From assembly GCA_025449115.1 (NCBI GenBank), contig JAHLKC010000052.1, forward strand, positions 62,001 to 126,000: DNA of 64,000 nucleotides. The letters are read 5' to 3'. Below the pieces are notes generated by a model. The model made no database searches. It saw nothing but the letters and a program-made list of their open reading frames with translations, and was not told where the DNA came from. Positions 11,102 through 21,871 of the stretch are shown here, one piece after another (within the stretch, counting starts at the first letter, position 1; every line of letters starts with the position of its first letter). The position numbers and the translations under genes were made by a program. The stretch comes from Chytridium lagenaria. Its lineage: Eukaryota; Chytridiomycota; Chytridiomycetes; Chytridiales; Chytridiaceae.

Positions 11102-13249
11102 ATGAGTTCAGCATCAGCACCACAAGGAGACGGAGCACCCTTAACCAGATTCTGAACCTGCTCTCGACGCTCAAGTCGGACCAGAAGTCCATCCTCGACA
11201 AAGTAGGTCTACGCGAGCACACTCTTGCCGCACGATGGCTACGGGTGGTATGTTCGTTGCTGACCATTTCATTGCTTAGGTCGAGAGTTATCAGAAGGAG
11301 AACAAGGATGCCATAAACCAGATTCAGGAGCGCATGCTGCTTAACTCTGCTGCGGAAGCTGGACTCGTGCCCATCGATAGACCTTCAAAGCGCGCATATA
11401 AATACAAGGTCTACGCCAGTGGTATGTCCGGCCAGAGGCCGATTTTATAAGTAATTGCTGACCACCTCTTTCCTTGCATGCGGTATTCTCGACTACAGAA
11501 AACAACGAGGATTCTGACTCTGACGTTGAGTCAGTATACTCACCTGCCAGGGGCAAGTCTCCTCTCCCCCCTTCCGGCAGTTTAGGTTCTGGCATCCTTT
11601 CGGTATCTCCTCACGGACGCTCAGCCTCATCTTCGCTTGCTCCCCTTTACAACCACCGCATCATCCTGACCACCTACCCCGGTCAAGTCGGCATCAACCC
11701 TATCCCGCTCAACTGGGGCCACCCTGACCCCCACATCCGTGGTCCCATCGTAGCTTCCCGGAATCCCACCTCTCTCAAGGTCCGTAACGCCATCGGTGCC
11801 CACGGTGGCTCCTACTCTGTTTACCGCGCCCTTGCTATTGCGATCCGTGACCTTGAGGCGAGCCATAAACCCAACCTTCGCAACACTGAGCCTGTGGTGA
11901 AGATTGGACCTCACCCGTCATGGGGTGACCCCAACCGTATTGTGTCGATGGACCCTTGGGGACACGCCGTTGCAGATGTTTATGAGAAGTACCTGAAAGA
12001 TGGTACTGATATTCGACCGACAATTGCTATCACCAAGGCGCATATGAAGCTTGTTGAGATTGAGACTCTTGTCAAGGCAAAGAAGCTCAAGGTGGATGGA
12101 AAGATTGTTGTCAATGACATGGGTGATTTGATGGTGACTAAAGGTGCCGTGGAGCCCGTATGGTACCTTCCTGGTATTGCTCAGCGATTCCAGGTTGACG
12201 AAACTACACTTAGGAGAGCTCTTTTGTAAGTCACTTTCCCTTCTCATTTAATGCAACACTGGGATCTAACTGGAACCCGTCATTTCGTTTTCATTGGACT
12301 TAGCGAGGACACTGGTATGCTTCTATACATCCTTTAGTTCGGTTTTCCTCGAGGCTGACTCGTAATTTAGGTGGCATGTACCCTGAGCTCATTACCCGTC
12401 CCGACCTGAAAGTGTTCCTTCCTCCCATTGGCGGTCTTTCCATCTACATCTTCGGAAACCCCGACTTTGTTTCAGATCCCACAAAGACCTTGACATTACG
12501 TGTTCACGATGAGTGCAATGGTATTAATTGCAATTCCGCTTTCATCCATACTGTCATTCTGATCTTTATCTGTAGGTTCCGACGTGTTTGGCTCCGACAT
12601 CTGCACATGCCGCCCTTACCTCATCTTTGGTATCGAGGAGTGCGTCAGGACCGCTCAAGAGGGCGGCGTTGGTCTCATCGTCTACTTTAGGAAGGAGGGA
12701 AGAGCTCTTGGTGAAGTTACGAAGTACCTCGTTTACAATGCTAGGAAGAGGGCAGAGGGGGGTGATACTGCTGAAAACTACTTTTTGAGGACGGAGAACA
12801 TTGCTGGTGTCAAGGATATGAGGTTCCAGGCTACTATGCCTGATGTCTTGCATTGGCTTGGGATTACCAAGATTGATAAGATGATTAGTATGTCGAATAT
12901 GGTGAGAATTGAAAGCTGTATTTACTAGCTGCATTTTTATCTTGACGATGATTTCTAACACCTCTTTTCTTGTAGAAATATGATGCAATTGTTGGATCTG
13001 GCATACCTATCATTGAGCGTGTGCCTATCCCTGATGATATGCTTCCCCCGGATTCTCAGGTCGAGATTGATGCCAAGATTGCGTCTGGGTACTTTTCGCA
13101 TGCAAAGGTTCCTACGACGAATGATTTGGCTAACACCAAGGGAAGAACATGGTGAGTATCTTCACTTCCCCCCGGTCCTATCCCATTTTCTCTCTACACT
13201 TTCTATAGTTTACTAATAATGTCTTTCTAGGGATGATATCAACCATTGA
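11102..13249 (+). CDS. URC1: URC1-type GTP cyclohydrolase II homologue (uracil catabolism)
   Basis: This is a GTP cyclohydrolase II-fold protein of the fungal URC1 class, needed in the uracil (URC) catabolic pathway. Exons give YQKENKDAINQIQERM, then the long N-terminal domain (RIILTTYPGQVGINPIPLNW, GAHGGSYSVYRALAIAI, KIGPHPSWGDPNRIVSMDPW). The cyclohydrolase core follows: HDECNGSDVFGSDICTCRPY, whose three cysteines match the Zn ligands of GTP cyclohydrolase II. VYFRKEGRALGEVTKYLVYN stands where classical enzymes have EGRGIGL. It ends at a TGA at 13247-13249. Introns fit near 12226-12303, 12315-12370, 12522-12574, 12904-12975 and 13152-13230. The exon at 12304-12314 is only 11 nt. One missing C near 11139 breaks the frame after MSSASAPQGDGAP. 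Its head-to-head position with uracil phosphoribosyltransferase supports a uracil role rather than riboflavin synthesis. Confidence 0.9.
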
Positions 13250-13923
13250 GAGATGAATGGTTCTCGACTTTTTTTTTGTTCTTATCGTCCTCTTTGGTTA
13301 TTGTTTTTTGGTCGATGGGTATTTTTCTTGCGTTTTTCTTTTTCTCTTTTTTTGCTATTTGAGGTAGACTGTCTGTAGAGGACATGCTGAGTTGCTTCGA
13401 TTTTGTTGAATCCTTTTTTTTTTTTTTTTAAAAAAAAAACCTCGTATTGCTTGTTTTGCTTCTTATATCTGTTCTTATAGCTGCTGTAACGTCAATAAAA
13501 ATGGATGAATGTGGTGAGGAATGGAATTGAAAGGTTCAGTCTATAGAAGTTATATTGTTTTTAAAAAGAAATGTATTTACAAAAGTTAATGATTTTAGTC
13601 TGGTGTCCAGTGAAGGTAAAAAGAAAAATATTGCAGACACGGCGGTGAGTAAAGAAATGTTGGGAAGGAAGGGAGGCTATATAAGAATGAGTGATGAAAT
13701 ATGCATCACACTTAAGGAGAGCCACAGCACTCCATAACAACGAAACACATGGAGATAAAAGTCACCAAATAAGAGTCAAACAACTACGATGACGAAAGAT
13801 GATACTCGCCATGAAAATTACGGCGTGAACGATAAACAGTGCTTTATAACGGTGATTATTTTTTTTGAAAACAAAAACAAAAAAAAAAGACTTTCAGCCG
13901 ACCCTAAATGCTGTTCATTCCGT
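13250..13923. other. Convergent 3' intergenic region
   Basis: This lies between the 3' ends of URC1 and the TMEM135-like gene. It has long T and A runs (around 13272, 13418-13440 and 13860-13890), typical of fungal 3' UTR and polyadenylation regions. AATAAA-like sequence occurs at 13494-13499. No coding signal is seen. Confidence 0.5.
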
Positions 13924-15794
13924 TCAAAACTTGCCGACCATCCTATCCATCACCTTTGCGAGAAGACCACCAACGGTCTCGGACTCGCAACGGTACAAGG
14001 ACATCAAGTTACCCATCACCAACGAGGTGACCAGAATCTCGGATCCTGGGACGTGAATAAGGAGACGACGATTGAGAAGAACCATGTAAAGACTTTCAAG
14101 GGCTTTCGGCATACAGTACCTAAACATAAAATATCAAAACGCGGTTGCACCACGGAAACAATCAAGCAGATATACTCACAATACAAGCTCCGACCTCCTC
14201 GACTTTTTCTCTAAAAAGATGGACCAACCCGCCAACACCCCTAGCAAGTAATACACAACCTTATGATCCCTCGTTAGCAAGCCCCTCCTCATAACCTCCC
14301 TATGGGCACAGATCCCCGCCTGGAACGTCGTCACGAACGCCGCCAAAAACACTGATGACCTCAGAGTCGCCACCAGCGTCCTCCTAAGAGCCGTAACAGG
14401 CTGTTTAACCACCTCCCCTCCCTTAAACAAAACAAGCGGCACCACATTCAACGTCGCATTGACGGGTGCCATCATCCTCATGACCCTTAAAAACAGATCG
14501 CCCGTGTATCTTGCGCAACTTTCGTCACAGGGATGCATGACGGAACATGGGACAACGGGGAAATGACCGTCATGGGATGCAACAAAACTTTGGGTGGCGG
14601 TGAGAGCTTTCCACGCGTTTTGACCACCGTGCTTGTGAATGGCTTTGGTGAATTTCTCAACATCCACTACTCCGCGGGAGGTGGCTTCGAGACTGCGGAC
14701 ATTGAGGCGGTTGATTTCAAGCATCTCTACTGGCATACGAGCTGTTTGACGTTAATAAAGTTAAAAGTATATTTATTATAAAAAACAGGGAAAATGAGAA
14801 TATTACCTGTCTTGACCATCCAAGTGAAGTAACCCTTGGGAAGAGTTTCCGGCTGCATAGCGTAACCATATAACAAGCTCCCACACGCCAGCGCAAACAA
14901 TAGCGAATCCCCATGTGGCACATGCACCAGCGACCTCGCATGCAAATGGGCATAGAACGATTGCATAGACCTAATTCCCAACTGCTGCATCACAGCAACC
15001 CTGTTCGCAGGGCTCTCAAACACCACAGAGAGTCCAGCAACAGATCCGGCAATGAAACTAAAGATCCGATCGTGGAGGAGGGAGGCTTCGTTTTCGACGA
15101 TAGGAGAGGTGGGGGAGAGACGTTGGGTGCTGGGAGTGCGCGTGAGGGTGCGTCGGGTAAAGTGGAGAAGGTTAAGGACGGATTTCCAGAGGAAGGAGAA
15201 GGAGCCGACCATTTTGGCGAAACGGAGGGCGTCGGGACCGTAAAAGAGTTTCAAGGCGTTCATGAGCGTCATTCTGCATTTAAGGAAAAAAAAAAGATGA
15301 CGAACCGTTAGTTATCAATGTCTATGCGAGACGGAACAAGAAACGAGAAGGTACAGCAATGGAACTCACTTTTTGCGGTAAACCTTTAAAAGAGCCATAA
15401 GCACCGATACTCCGCCACGCAAGGCCAGTGCAAGCGCAAAAGACCGTGCGCCACCTTTAAGAGCGTAAAGAATGACAGCGGAAGCGCTGTTAAACTTTGG
15501 CAGAGTAGCAGCAGGTCTCTTGGCGCTAGGCTGTCTTGGTCCATTGAGTTTCTCACTGTCCCCCACTGCAGGTGGTGGAGTAGTCTTAAAGATGTTGTTC
15601 ATGTATACTGTTAAGCGCGAGACAGCGTCCCGTTTGGATGTATGCGGAGAGGAGACAGCGGTGACTTCGCTGTCGTCGTCGCTCTCTAGAAGGGTGGTGG
15701 CGGTGGAGATATGGACGATATGTTTAGGTGGGTTGGCGGTGGAGCAGTATGAGGATGTGGAATGGATTGAGACTGTGTGTGAATCTGAGGCCAT
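13924..15794 (-). CDS. TMEM135-like peroxisomal membrane protein
   Basis: This is a multi-pass membrane protein related to TMEM135/PMP52, which in animals is linked to peroxisomes and mitochondrial dynamics. Four exons join without any frame break. Exon 1 (MASDSHTVSIHSTSSYC..., about 140 residues) has a Ser/Thr-rich leader and ends in a hydrophobic stretch. Exon 2 has ALKLFYGPDALRFAKMVGSF and FIAGSVAGLSVVFESPANRV. Exon 3 has the cysteine motif VMHPCDESCARYTGDLFLRV and YYLLGVLAGWSIFLEKKSRR. Exon 4 continues YCMPKALESLYMVLLNRR. The two copies of the pattern hydrophobic-x-A-G-x-hydrophobic...E...R correspond to the internal duplication typical of the family (FLAG...E..RR.EL..Y..P.ALES). Total length is about 580 residues. 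The start is the first ATG of exon 1. Function in this organism is inferred from the family. Confidence 0.85.
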
Positions 15795-16339
15795 GGTTGA
15801 AGATGGCGGATGGAAGGAGACAGATGGATGATTAAAAGATCAAGGCAAAGGAATCAAGGACGGCAATGGGACCCAAGGGGTTCAATTTGAGTTGACCGTT
15901 GTCGCTTTACTGTGGTGATGAAGCCTTTTCACGTGGGTATTTGGACGTGGTCGATCACGCAAGCCGGAAGCTGATGATCTTAAACGTTGGCCGTGTTGGG
16001 TTGAGCTTGCCAGTATCGATCGATGGAATGCAACTTCTCACTTGGAAAGCACGGTTGGCAATGATGGTCGTCACTCGAACGACGGAAATAGGATGAGATA
16101 GGGTACAAGCGAAAGTAAATCACGGTCTCTTCTTTTATGAAACAGACCGACAGACTGCAGCACGGGTTCACCCGATGTCAGGTTTATTGTTTTGGGGGGG
16201 AAGGGGGGAGTATTTGTGATTACTTCGAGGTTACCACCAGTTACTCGTCACGTACACCTTTTTTTTCCCCTTTCCGTTATTAGAGATTCCACCGTAGTGC
16301 TTGATGACTGACGGAACAACAATCGTTGAAACTGACAAT
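15795..16339. other. Intergenic, 5' flank of the TMEM135-like gene
   Basis: No conserved coding is seen on either strand. It contains a G run near 16193-16208 and a T/C run near 16260-16275. It probably holds the TMEM135-like promoter and the 3' flank of the small gene to the right. Confidence 0.4.
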
Positions 16340-17094
16340 TTAGTCCCCAACATGGGACAAACCTCGAAAAAGCGTTTTATCCATTCTTCCGTTTTGTATT
16401 ACGCCCGCACCTCCAGCTGTGCTTGCAGGGTAGTAGAAACCAGGGCTGGTAAAAACCTTTTTTTTTTTTGGAGAAAATCAGGTTTGGGTTTTATTCGATT
16501 AAAACCGTAAAAAACCCGATTTAAATACTCGTGTAAACAATATATATGCATAAAGTATAAACCACATAAAGTAGGAACTTTTTTACTACAACAACTATGA
16601 CATCCTAATATAATTGGCTAAATTCCTTCAATGCTCAACGGTTACTGCACCGAAGTATAAACAAAAAATCCCCCAATAGAAAAAAATATTCGGATAATAT
16701 ATATATCCGTAATAAACCTGATTTGGAGGTTATTCAAAATTCAGGTTTTTTAAAAAAACCGAATAAAACCGGACCGATATAAACCTTGCTCTGCCAACCC
16801 TGGTTCACCAGGAGGTACGTTGGAGTGGTGCCTTGAGCTAGTGTTTTCAGCGGGAGGAACGACATTGGCCGCGGCCACGGGGACTGGAGCAGCATTGGCA
16901 GCAGGGTCTGTGTTCTTTTCTTCGTCCATGGTGACAACAATCTGCCTCTTCTCCTTCTTAAGTTCGAAGAGGGTCGTCTCGGCGGCGGCGAAGAAGAGCG
17001 TTAGCCGAGGCGATAAGATTCCGAGCGTTCCGTCTGCGCGACGGTTGAGCTTCATCAAGACTGGGTGGAGTAAGGTAATACGGACGCCAGCCAT
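16340..17094 (-). CDS. Small uncharacterised protein gene split by a hAT-like element
   Basis: An ATG at 17094 opens MAGVRITLLHPVLMKLNRR, followed by SPRLTLFFAAAETTLFELKK and a Glu/Asp- then Ala/Pro-rich stretch reaching VPPGE near 16803. There the frame enters a 362-bp inverted-repeat element (16441-16802) and reads composition typical of the element to a stop at 16750. On the far side, in the phase that continues if the element is skipped, the reading is FYYPASTAGGAGVIQNG and ends at a TAA at 16340. The protein would be about 140 residues. I do not recognise the family. The element may be a recent insertion that truncates the gene, or it may be removed by splicing; GTGAAC just before it could be a donor. 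The assignment rests on coding-like composition on both sides. Confidence 0.4.
16441..16802. mobile_element. hAT-like miniature inverted-repeat element (MITE)
   Basis: The element starts CAGGGCTGGTAAAAACC and its other end, read on the opposite strand, starts CAGGGTTGGCAGAGCAA. These are short imperfect terminal inverted repeats of the CAGGG(C/T)TGG type common in hAT transposons. Inside it is A/T-rich with paired TTTTATTCG-containing arms and no transposase. The expected 8-bp target duplication is not evident (GTAGAAAC on the left, GTTCACCA on the right), so the class is tentative. It sits inside a small minus-strand reading frame. Confidence 0.55.
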
Positions 17095-17483
17095 TTGCCT
17101 TCAAGCCACGGTGCCCTTCCCTGCCTCGCCCGTTTTCGAAACAGCAATCGATCTGGGTAATAAGGGAAGATAAGGGATGTCGCTGACTGTCGTAACCTGT
17201 CGTAACTAAGCCAGTCTGTCACCGTCACCCTGCCTGTATCCAGGCGCCTCTTTGGCCCTGCTTTTCCATGTCTCGGCTTTATCCGATTTTTGCAGTTGCG
17301 ACGCGAGCTGACGCGAGACACAATTCACTTTGAAGAGTTTGTCAAAAAAAGAACGGAAAAAAAACACAAAAGACACGATATGCACCCATAAAACTCGACC
17401 CTTTTTTTAATTCAGGGCCACTCATCAACAAGTCGTCGTCGTCACCGCCCTTCGTTCGTCGTCGTCCTCATCGAGCTGCTGCA
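16803..17483. promoter_or_regulatory. Divergent region between the small gene and the secreted-protein gene
   Basis: From 17095 to 17483 there is no coding signal. It holds A runs (17345-17370), a T run (17404-17410) and CG-rich GTCGTCGTC repeats just before the ATG at 17484. It most likely contains the two divergent promoters. The part from 16803 to 17094 is coding for the small minus-strand gene. Confidence 0.4.
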
Positions 17484-19102
17484 ATGAAGCTTCAAGGTGT
17501 TCTGGCTACTCTGGTCGCGTTTTGTGCTGTTGGCCGCGTCGCGTCGCTGCCGTCCCTCAATTCGGGAGTGGACCTCGCTGTCCGCTCAAACGCGGCGTTC
17601 CAACAAGTTGATGAGCTGCTTGCTGGTGAGTTTTCGTCCCGCCCCGTCTTTCCATCCACAGACAAAAAGCGCCCCATCATTGAGCTTTGAATCCCACTGA
17701 CACAAATCCTTCATCCAGACAACACTGTTGCCGACGAGCTCGACATTGACAACTATGATGCCGACGAGGTTGACGCTGACGAGGCCGCATCTGCCTACCT
17801 TGACGCTGTCGATGCCGACAACGTCGATGCAGACGACCTCGAAGCCGAAGAGGCGGAAGCAGACGGTTACGAAGCCGACGAGGTGGAAGCAGACGGCCTC
17901 GTCGACGAATACGTCAATGCCGATGAAGCAGTCGCAGATGGTCTTGATGCAAGTGAGATGACCGACGCCACCGCTGTTTCCGAAGACCTGGACGCTGACG
18001 AGCTCGACGCTGACGACATCGCTTCTGAAGAGGCGGCTATGGACGGCCTGACCTCGGACGACCTCGCTTCTGATGGCACCGCTTACGTTCTTGTCCGCCG
18101 TGCCCCCAGTGGAAAGAGTACTGCCAAACGTGCTCCTGCTGCCAAAGCTCCTGCAAAGAAGAAGGCTCCCGCTCCCAAACAGAAGGCTCCCGCTAAAAAG
18201 GCCGCTCCCAAGAAGAAAACTCCAGCTGCTAAAAAACCTGATTCCAAGCAGAAGACTACTAAAAAAACCGTTACCAAGAAGACGACTACCAAAAAAAACG
18301 TCACCGAGAAGACAACCAAAAAAGCCGCTCCCAAGAAGAAGGCTCCTGCTGGAAAATCGCCTGCAAAGAAGAAGGCTCCTGCTGGAATAGCCGCCAAAGG
18401 CAAGAAGGCGCCTACCGGCAAAAAGGCGGGTAAAGCCACAAAAGCCACTTCGAGTTCCAGCAAGAAGACGCTCGGCTCCAAAAAGATGGGTTCCGAGAAA
18501 AAGACCACGACCAGCGCGCCGCCGGCGGGTGGAGGATGCCTTGTACGTCGCATGGTCGGCGGTAGGTTGCGACGTCGAATGGAATCCTGCACGTTCAGCC
18601 AGTTGACTGAGCCGCTGATGGAAGGAGGAAAACGACGACCCGAATTGAATAAGTACAAAGCAAAGACGACAGGGGAAACAGCCACGGCGATGGCAATGAA
18701 TACGGCGAGAAACCAGCTTGCCAATCTCGAACCACACACTGCGGCCGCCAACCAGATATACAATGCCGGCCAAACCGCCAGAGATATTGCGGATACCGCT
18801 CAAAGAGCCTTCAACGGCGATGGACAGGCTCAAGTAAGCTCCCCCATCTTTGTTGCTTTAAAGTTTTCTGCAGTTTACTTACTTTAATCACCATTTAGGC
18901 TGAAATGGCCGGTGCTGCAGCAGGGGCTGTCTTAGCCCCATGGGTAGGACCCGGCGGTCCCGCCATGGGCAAAGCGATCGGTGGAGCTGTTTATAATGCA
19001 AACGAGAAGTTGCAGAAGCATAAAGCGGAAAAAGAGGCGAGGCCACTCACGACAGATTACACGTTGAATGAAGGATTAAGGCCGAAACGTTGTATATTGT
19101 AA
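17484..19102 (+). CDS. Secreted protein with acidic pro-region and histone-H1-like basic region
   Basis: The product starts with a clear signal peptide, MKLQGVLATLVAFCAVGRVA, cleavable after SLP or nearby. After an intron (17626-17718) comes about 120 residues dominated by Asp/Glu/Ala repeats of the type DADE, DADD and EADG. A dibasic site, VLVRRAPSG, follows, then about 140 residues of Lys/Ala/Pro repeats (KAPAKKKAPAPKQKAPAKK, then TKKTVTKKTTTKK) that look like a histone H1 tail. A cysteine-containing patch (GGGCLVRRMVGGRLRRRM) comes next. After a second intron (18833-18898) the C terminus is glycine/alanine-rich (GAAAGAVLAPWVGPGGPA) and ends at 19102. No frame breaks. I do not recognise a family. 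The order signal - acid - Kex2-like RR - base suggests a pro-region that neutralises a cationic part until cleavage. That is inference; a cell-wall or mineral-binding role is equally possible. Confidence 0.75.
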
Positions 19103-19197
19103 CTTTACCGCATTGACTTTTTGTTGAAGGCTTGGTGGTTTTGGATTAATATTGTACTTACTTTCCTTAAATTGTCAACTCACATGTACAATATGCG

Positions 19198-19563
19198 GTG
19201 GCAAAGGGAGGTGGTGAATACGTGGTCACCTATAAGAAGAAGACATACGAATGCGAGATATGCAGAAAGATGTATTCTTCAGCAAAGGCTTTGAAGGTGC
19301 ATATGCATAAACATAAATGTATCGCTGTAGAGCCCGCAGGTCGGGACACCACTACGCTGCGGTTTAGTACGGTTGCTGCCAACGTTAGTACTGACACCGT
19401 TACATGCTCGTACAAACGCTTTACATCCAGGGAAGGTAATACGACTGTTGCCCTGTTCCGTTGTCCTTTCCATTGTCCTTGTCTTTCTATGTGTACGGAT
19501 TCACAACAGAACTCGCCGGAAGAGCAGCCAGAAAGCCAAGAAAATGGTGCGTATTCTTTTTGA
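19198..19563 (+). CDS. C2H2 zinc-finger segment (separate small gene or 5' exon of the kinase gene)
   Basis: The frame contains one canonical finger, YECEICRKMYSSAKALKVHM followed by HKH. It has Cys-x2-Cys-x12-His-x3-His spacing and the aromatic and leucine positions expected of C2H2 fingers. No ATG is in frame close upstream: the frame opens at GTG 19198, while the ATG at 19187 is in another phase, so either a base is missing or an upstream exon exists. Downstream a probable intron (GTAATACG at 19435 to TTCACAACAG at 19510) joins to NSPEEQPESQENG. That can splice at 19552 (GTGCGT) to the acidic N terminus of the CDK9-like kinase. So this may be a short zinc-finger protein or the start of a finger-kinase fusion; I cannot decide. 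Confidence 0.4.
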   Translation: MAKGGGEYVVTYKKKTYECEICRKMYSSAKALKVHMHKHKCIAVEPAGRDTTTLRFSTVAANVSTDTVTCSYKRFTSREGNTTVALFRCPFHCPCLSMCTDSQQNSPEEQPESQENGAYSF

Positions 19564-19679
19564 ATTGGCGGGCCGTTGGACCCCTTTTTTCGTTGAATGG
19601 TTTAATGAAAGCGTTGAATCAACTCGAGTTTTTTTTGTGGAGAGTTTTTGAGCTTGGCTAAACTCCAACATCAAAGGCG

Positions 19680-21781
19680 ACCATTATGACAAGGAAGCTG
19701 GCGCGTTGTCGGACGATGACATGCAGATTGACGAGTACCAGTCTCCATCCGCCGACGAAGGTCCAGTCCCCTCACCCCCGCGAGCGCCTCTACACCCAAC
19801 ACTGTACGACGACGACCCCTCCAACAAAGTCAATGCATGGGATGGTCCCAAGAATGCCGAAGAGAGTAACCCTGGAACGATGATGATGGAAGCATACAGG
19901 ATCATGTGACGCCTGGAGCTTTCTCGGAGGCCGCTACGTCGCCGAGTTTAACGGATGGCCGGTCGCCTGCTTACGGACGGAAGGAGAAGGCGGAGATGAA
20001 ATAGTTTTTCGGGTGTTCGGCTGTCGAAGAGTATTCGACCGGAACGAAAGGTCGGAGAAGGTACTTTTGGGTAAGGACCTTTATTTTCCGTTTTGGGTGT
20101 TCCACTTTTTTCTTTGATAACCGTGTGTGGAATTCAGGGAGGTGAACACGATGCTGCATATCAAGTCGAAGAAGCGGTTTGCTTAGTAAAAGATTTTGAT
20201 GCACAACGAGAAGGAGGGAGTAAGTGGTTTTATCTGCCTTGTGTTGACTGAGTGGATTAGATACCGATTACGGCGTTGCGGGAGATTAAAATCTTAAAGT
20301 CGTTGAATCACAAAAACATTGTGCAGCTAACGGAAAATGGCGGTGAAGAAGGGTGAGTGGCGCTTGTTTTTCTTTTATTTTTTTTTTGAGTTTGGATTTC
20401 TTATCATTGTGTACAGGCAATAAAACAACGCGACAGCGTGGTGAGATCTTTATGGTGTTCCCGTACATGGATCATGATCTTACGGGTCTTCTTGAGAACC
20501 CCAATGTGCGTTTCAACCCTTCTCAAATCAAGAGCTACACCAAGCAACTTCTAGAAGGCACACGGCATCTTCATGCGGTAATGATTTAAGAGAATTCTCC
20601 CTTTTTTCCTTTTCGTTTTTTCCCTCCTTTTTCTCGATTGTAACACTATTTCAGAACAACATCCTGCATAGAGATATGAAAACAGCAAACATCCTTGTGG
20701 ATAATCGTGGGAACTTGAAAATCGCCGACTTTGGTCTTGCCAGAGCTTACCACCCCAAGAACACTTCCGCCAACTACAAGAATTGTGTCGTGACGAGTGG
20801 TATAGGCCTCCCGAGCTTTTGCTTGGAGTGACAAAGTATGGTCCTGCTATTGACATGTGGGGAGTAGGATGTGTCTTTGGAGAGATTCTGAGACGGAAGC
20901 CAATCTTGATGGGAAACGATGATCTCGATCAGCTAAATAAGATTTTCCAACTTCCTGGAACTCCGAATGAGCAGACTTGCCGCAGTTTCCCGAGTTGATG
21001 CTGAAGAGTGGGATACAGGCTTTCGAGAGGACTCATCCGAAGAGCATTCGGAATAGGCTCCAACAGTAAGCTTGCTTACCTCTTTTCTCTCCTTTCTTTC
21101 TTTTTTTTTTCTTCTTTTGGTACTATTTTGGATGATTAAACCTTTTTGCCTTTTTCAGTTTTATCCAGGATACGCGGTTCGAAGGAGCGGTTGAGCTTCT
21201 TGAACAGTTACTTGTGTGTGACCCGGCACAAAGACTCTCTGCAGAGGAGGCTGTGAACCATCGCTACTTCTTCTGTGCACCCAAGCCCGCCGAACCGAAT
21301 ACGGCAGAGTAAGTTTGCTTAAAGAAAACAAGTAGCCTTTAAGCTAATTGTGATCTGCCTTAGTTTCAGCGACAGATGGGATTCTTCTCACGAACTGTCT
21401 TCCCGGGTGAAGAAATCAGAGGCTATGGATCTCGCAAACTCCATACCTGGAATGTAACACCTTCTCCCCGAACTGCCCCCACATTACGATGTGAATGCGA
21501 GAGGCGACCGCCACCATCGAGGAGGCGGTATGGGTGCTGCCGGCGGAGCTGGGGGAAGGATGCATGGAGGCGGTAGTAACACGGGAGGCAAGCACGGCCA
21601 GGAATGGAGAGGAGGTGGTGGTGGAAGACAGGGAGGTGGAGGCGGCGGTGGAACTAAGGCGATGAAGGAATCCAGGTCGACTTTTTACGTTAGCTGTGGG
21701 GTCTATAAGACTGTTCCTTCCGCCCCCGGACTCACTCCAGCCATTGTACTGCAGCTGCAAAAAACACCTATGGTGATGTAG
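19680..21781 (+). CDS. CDK9/BUR1-type cyclin-dependent kinase (P-TEFb catalytic subunit) with Gly-rich tail
   Basis: This nuclear kinase would phosphorylate the RNA polymerase II tail and elongation factors with a cyclin T-type partner. In order: an acidic N terminus ([20 protein letters not shown]), the P-loop [16 protein letters not shown] and, after an intron, [20 protein letters not shown]. That contains the PITALRE helix that defines CDK9. Then [33 protein letters not shown] (catalytic Asp), [35 protein letters not shown] and [15 protein letters not shown]. Introns are short and GT-AG. One-base frame breaks occur near 20050, 20190, 20796 (before WYRPPE) and 20979 (WPQFPE). After [13 protein letters not shown] an in-frame TAA (21455-21457) is followed in the same frame by [20 protein letters not shown] and about 50 glycine-rich residues to 21781. 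The kinase either ends at 21457 or reads on. Confidence 0.85.
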
Positions 21782-21871
21782 CGGCGGATGAACGAAAGGG
21801 GGGTGAGTGACGTGTGAAAGCTTTTCGTTGGTTCGCCCAACGTATCAGTGGCACAAACTTGTTATCGTTCT

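Noticed and set aside
18083..18763. Antisense open frame of about 226 residues opposite the Lys/Ala-rich region of the secreted protein
   Set aside because: It is the complement of low-complexity Lys/Ala codons; the sense strand has a signal peptide, introns and consistent phase.
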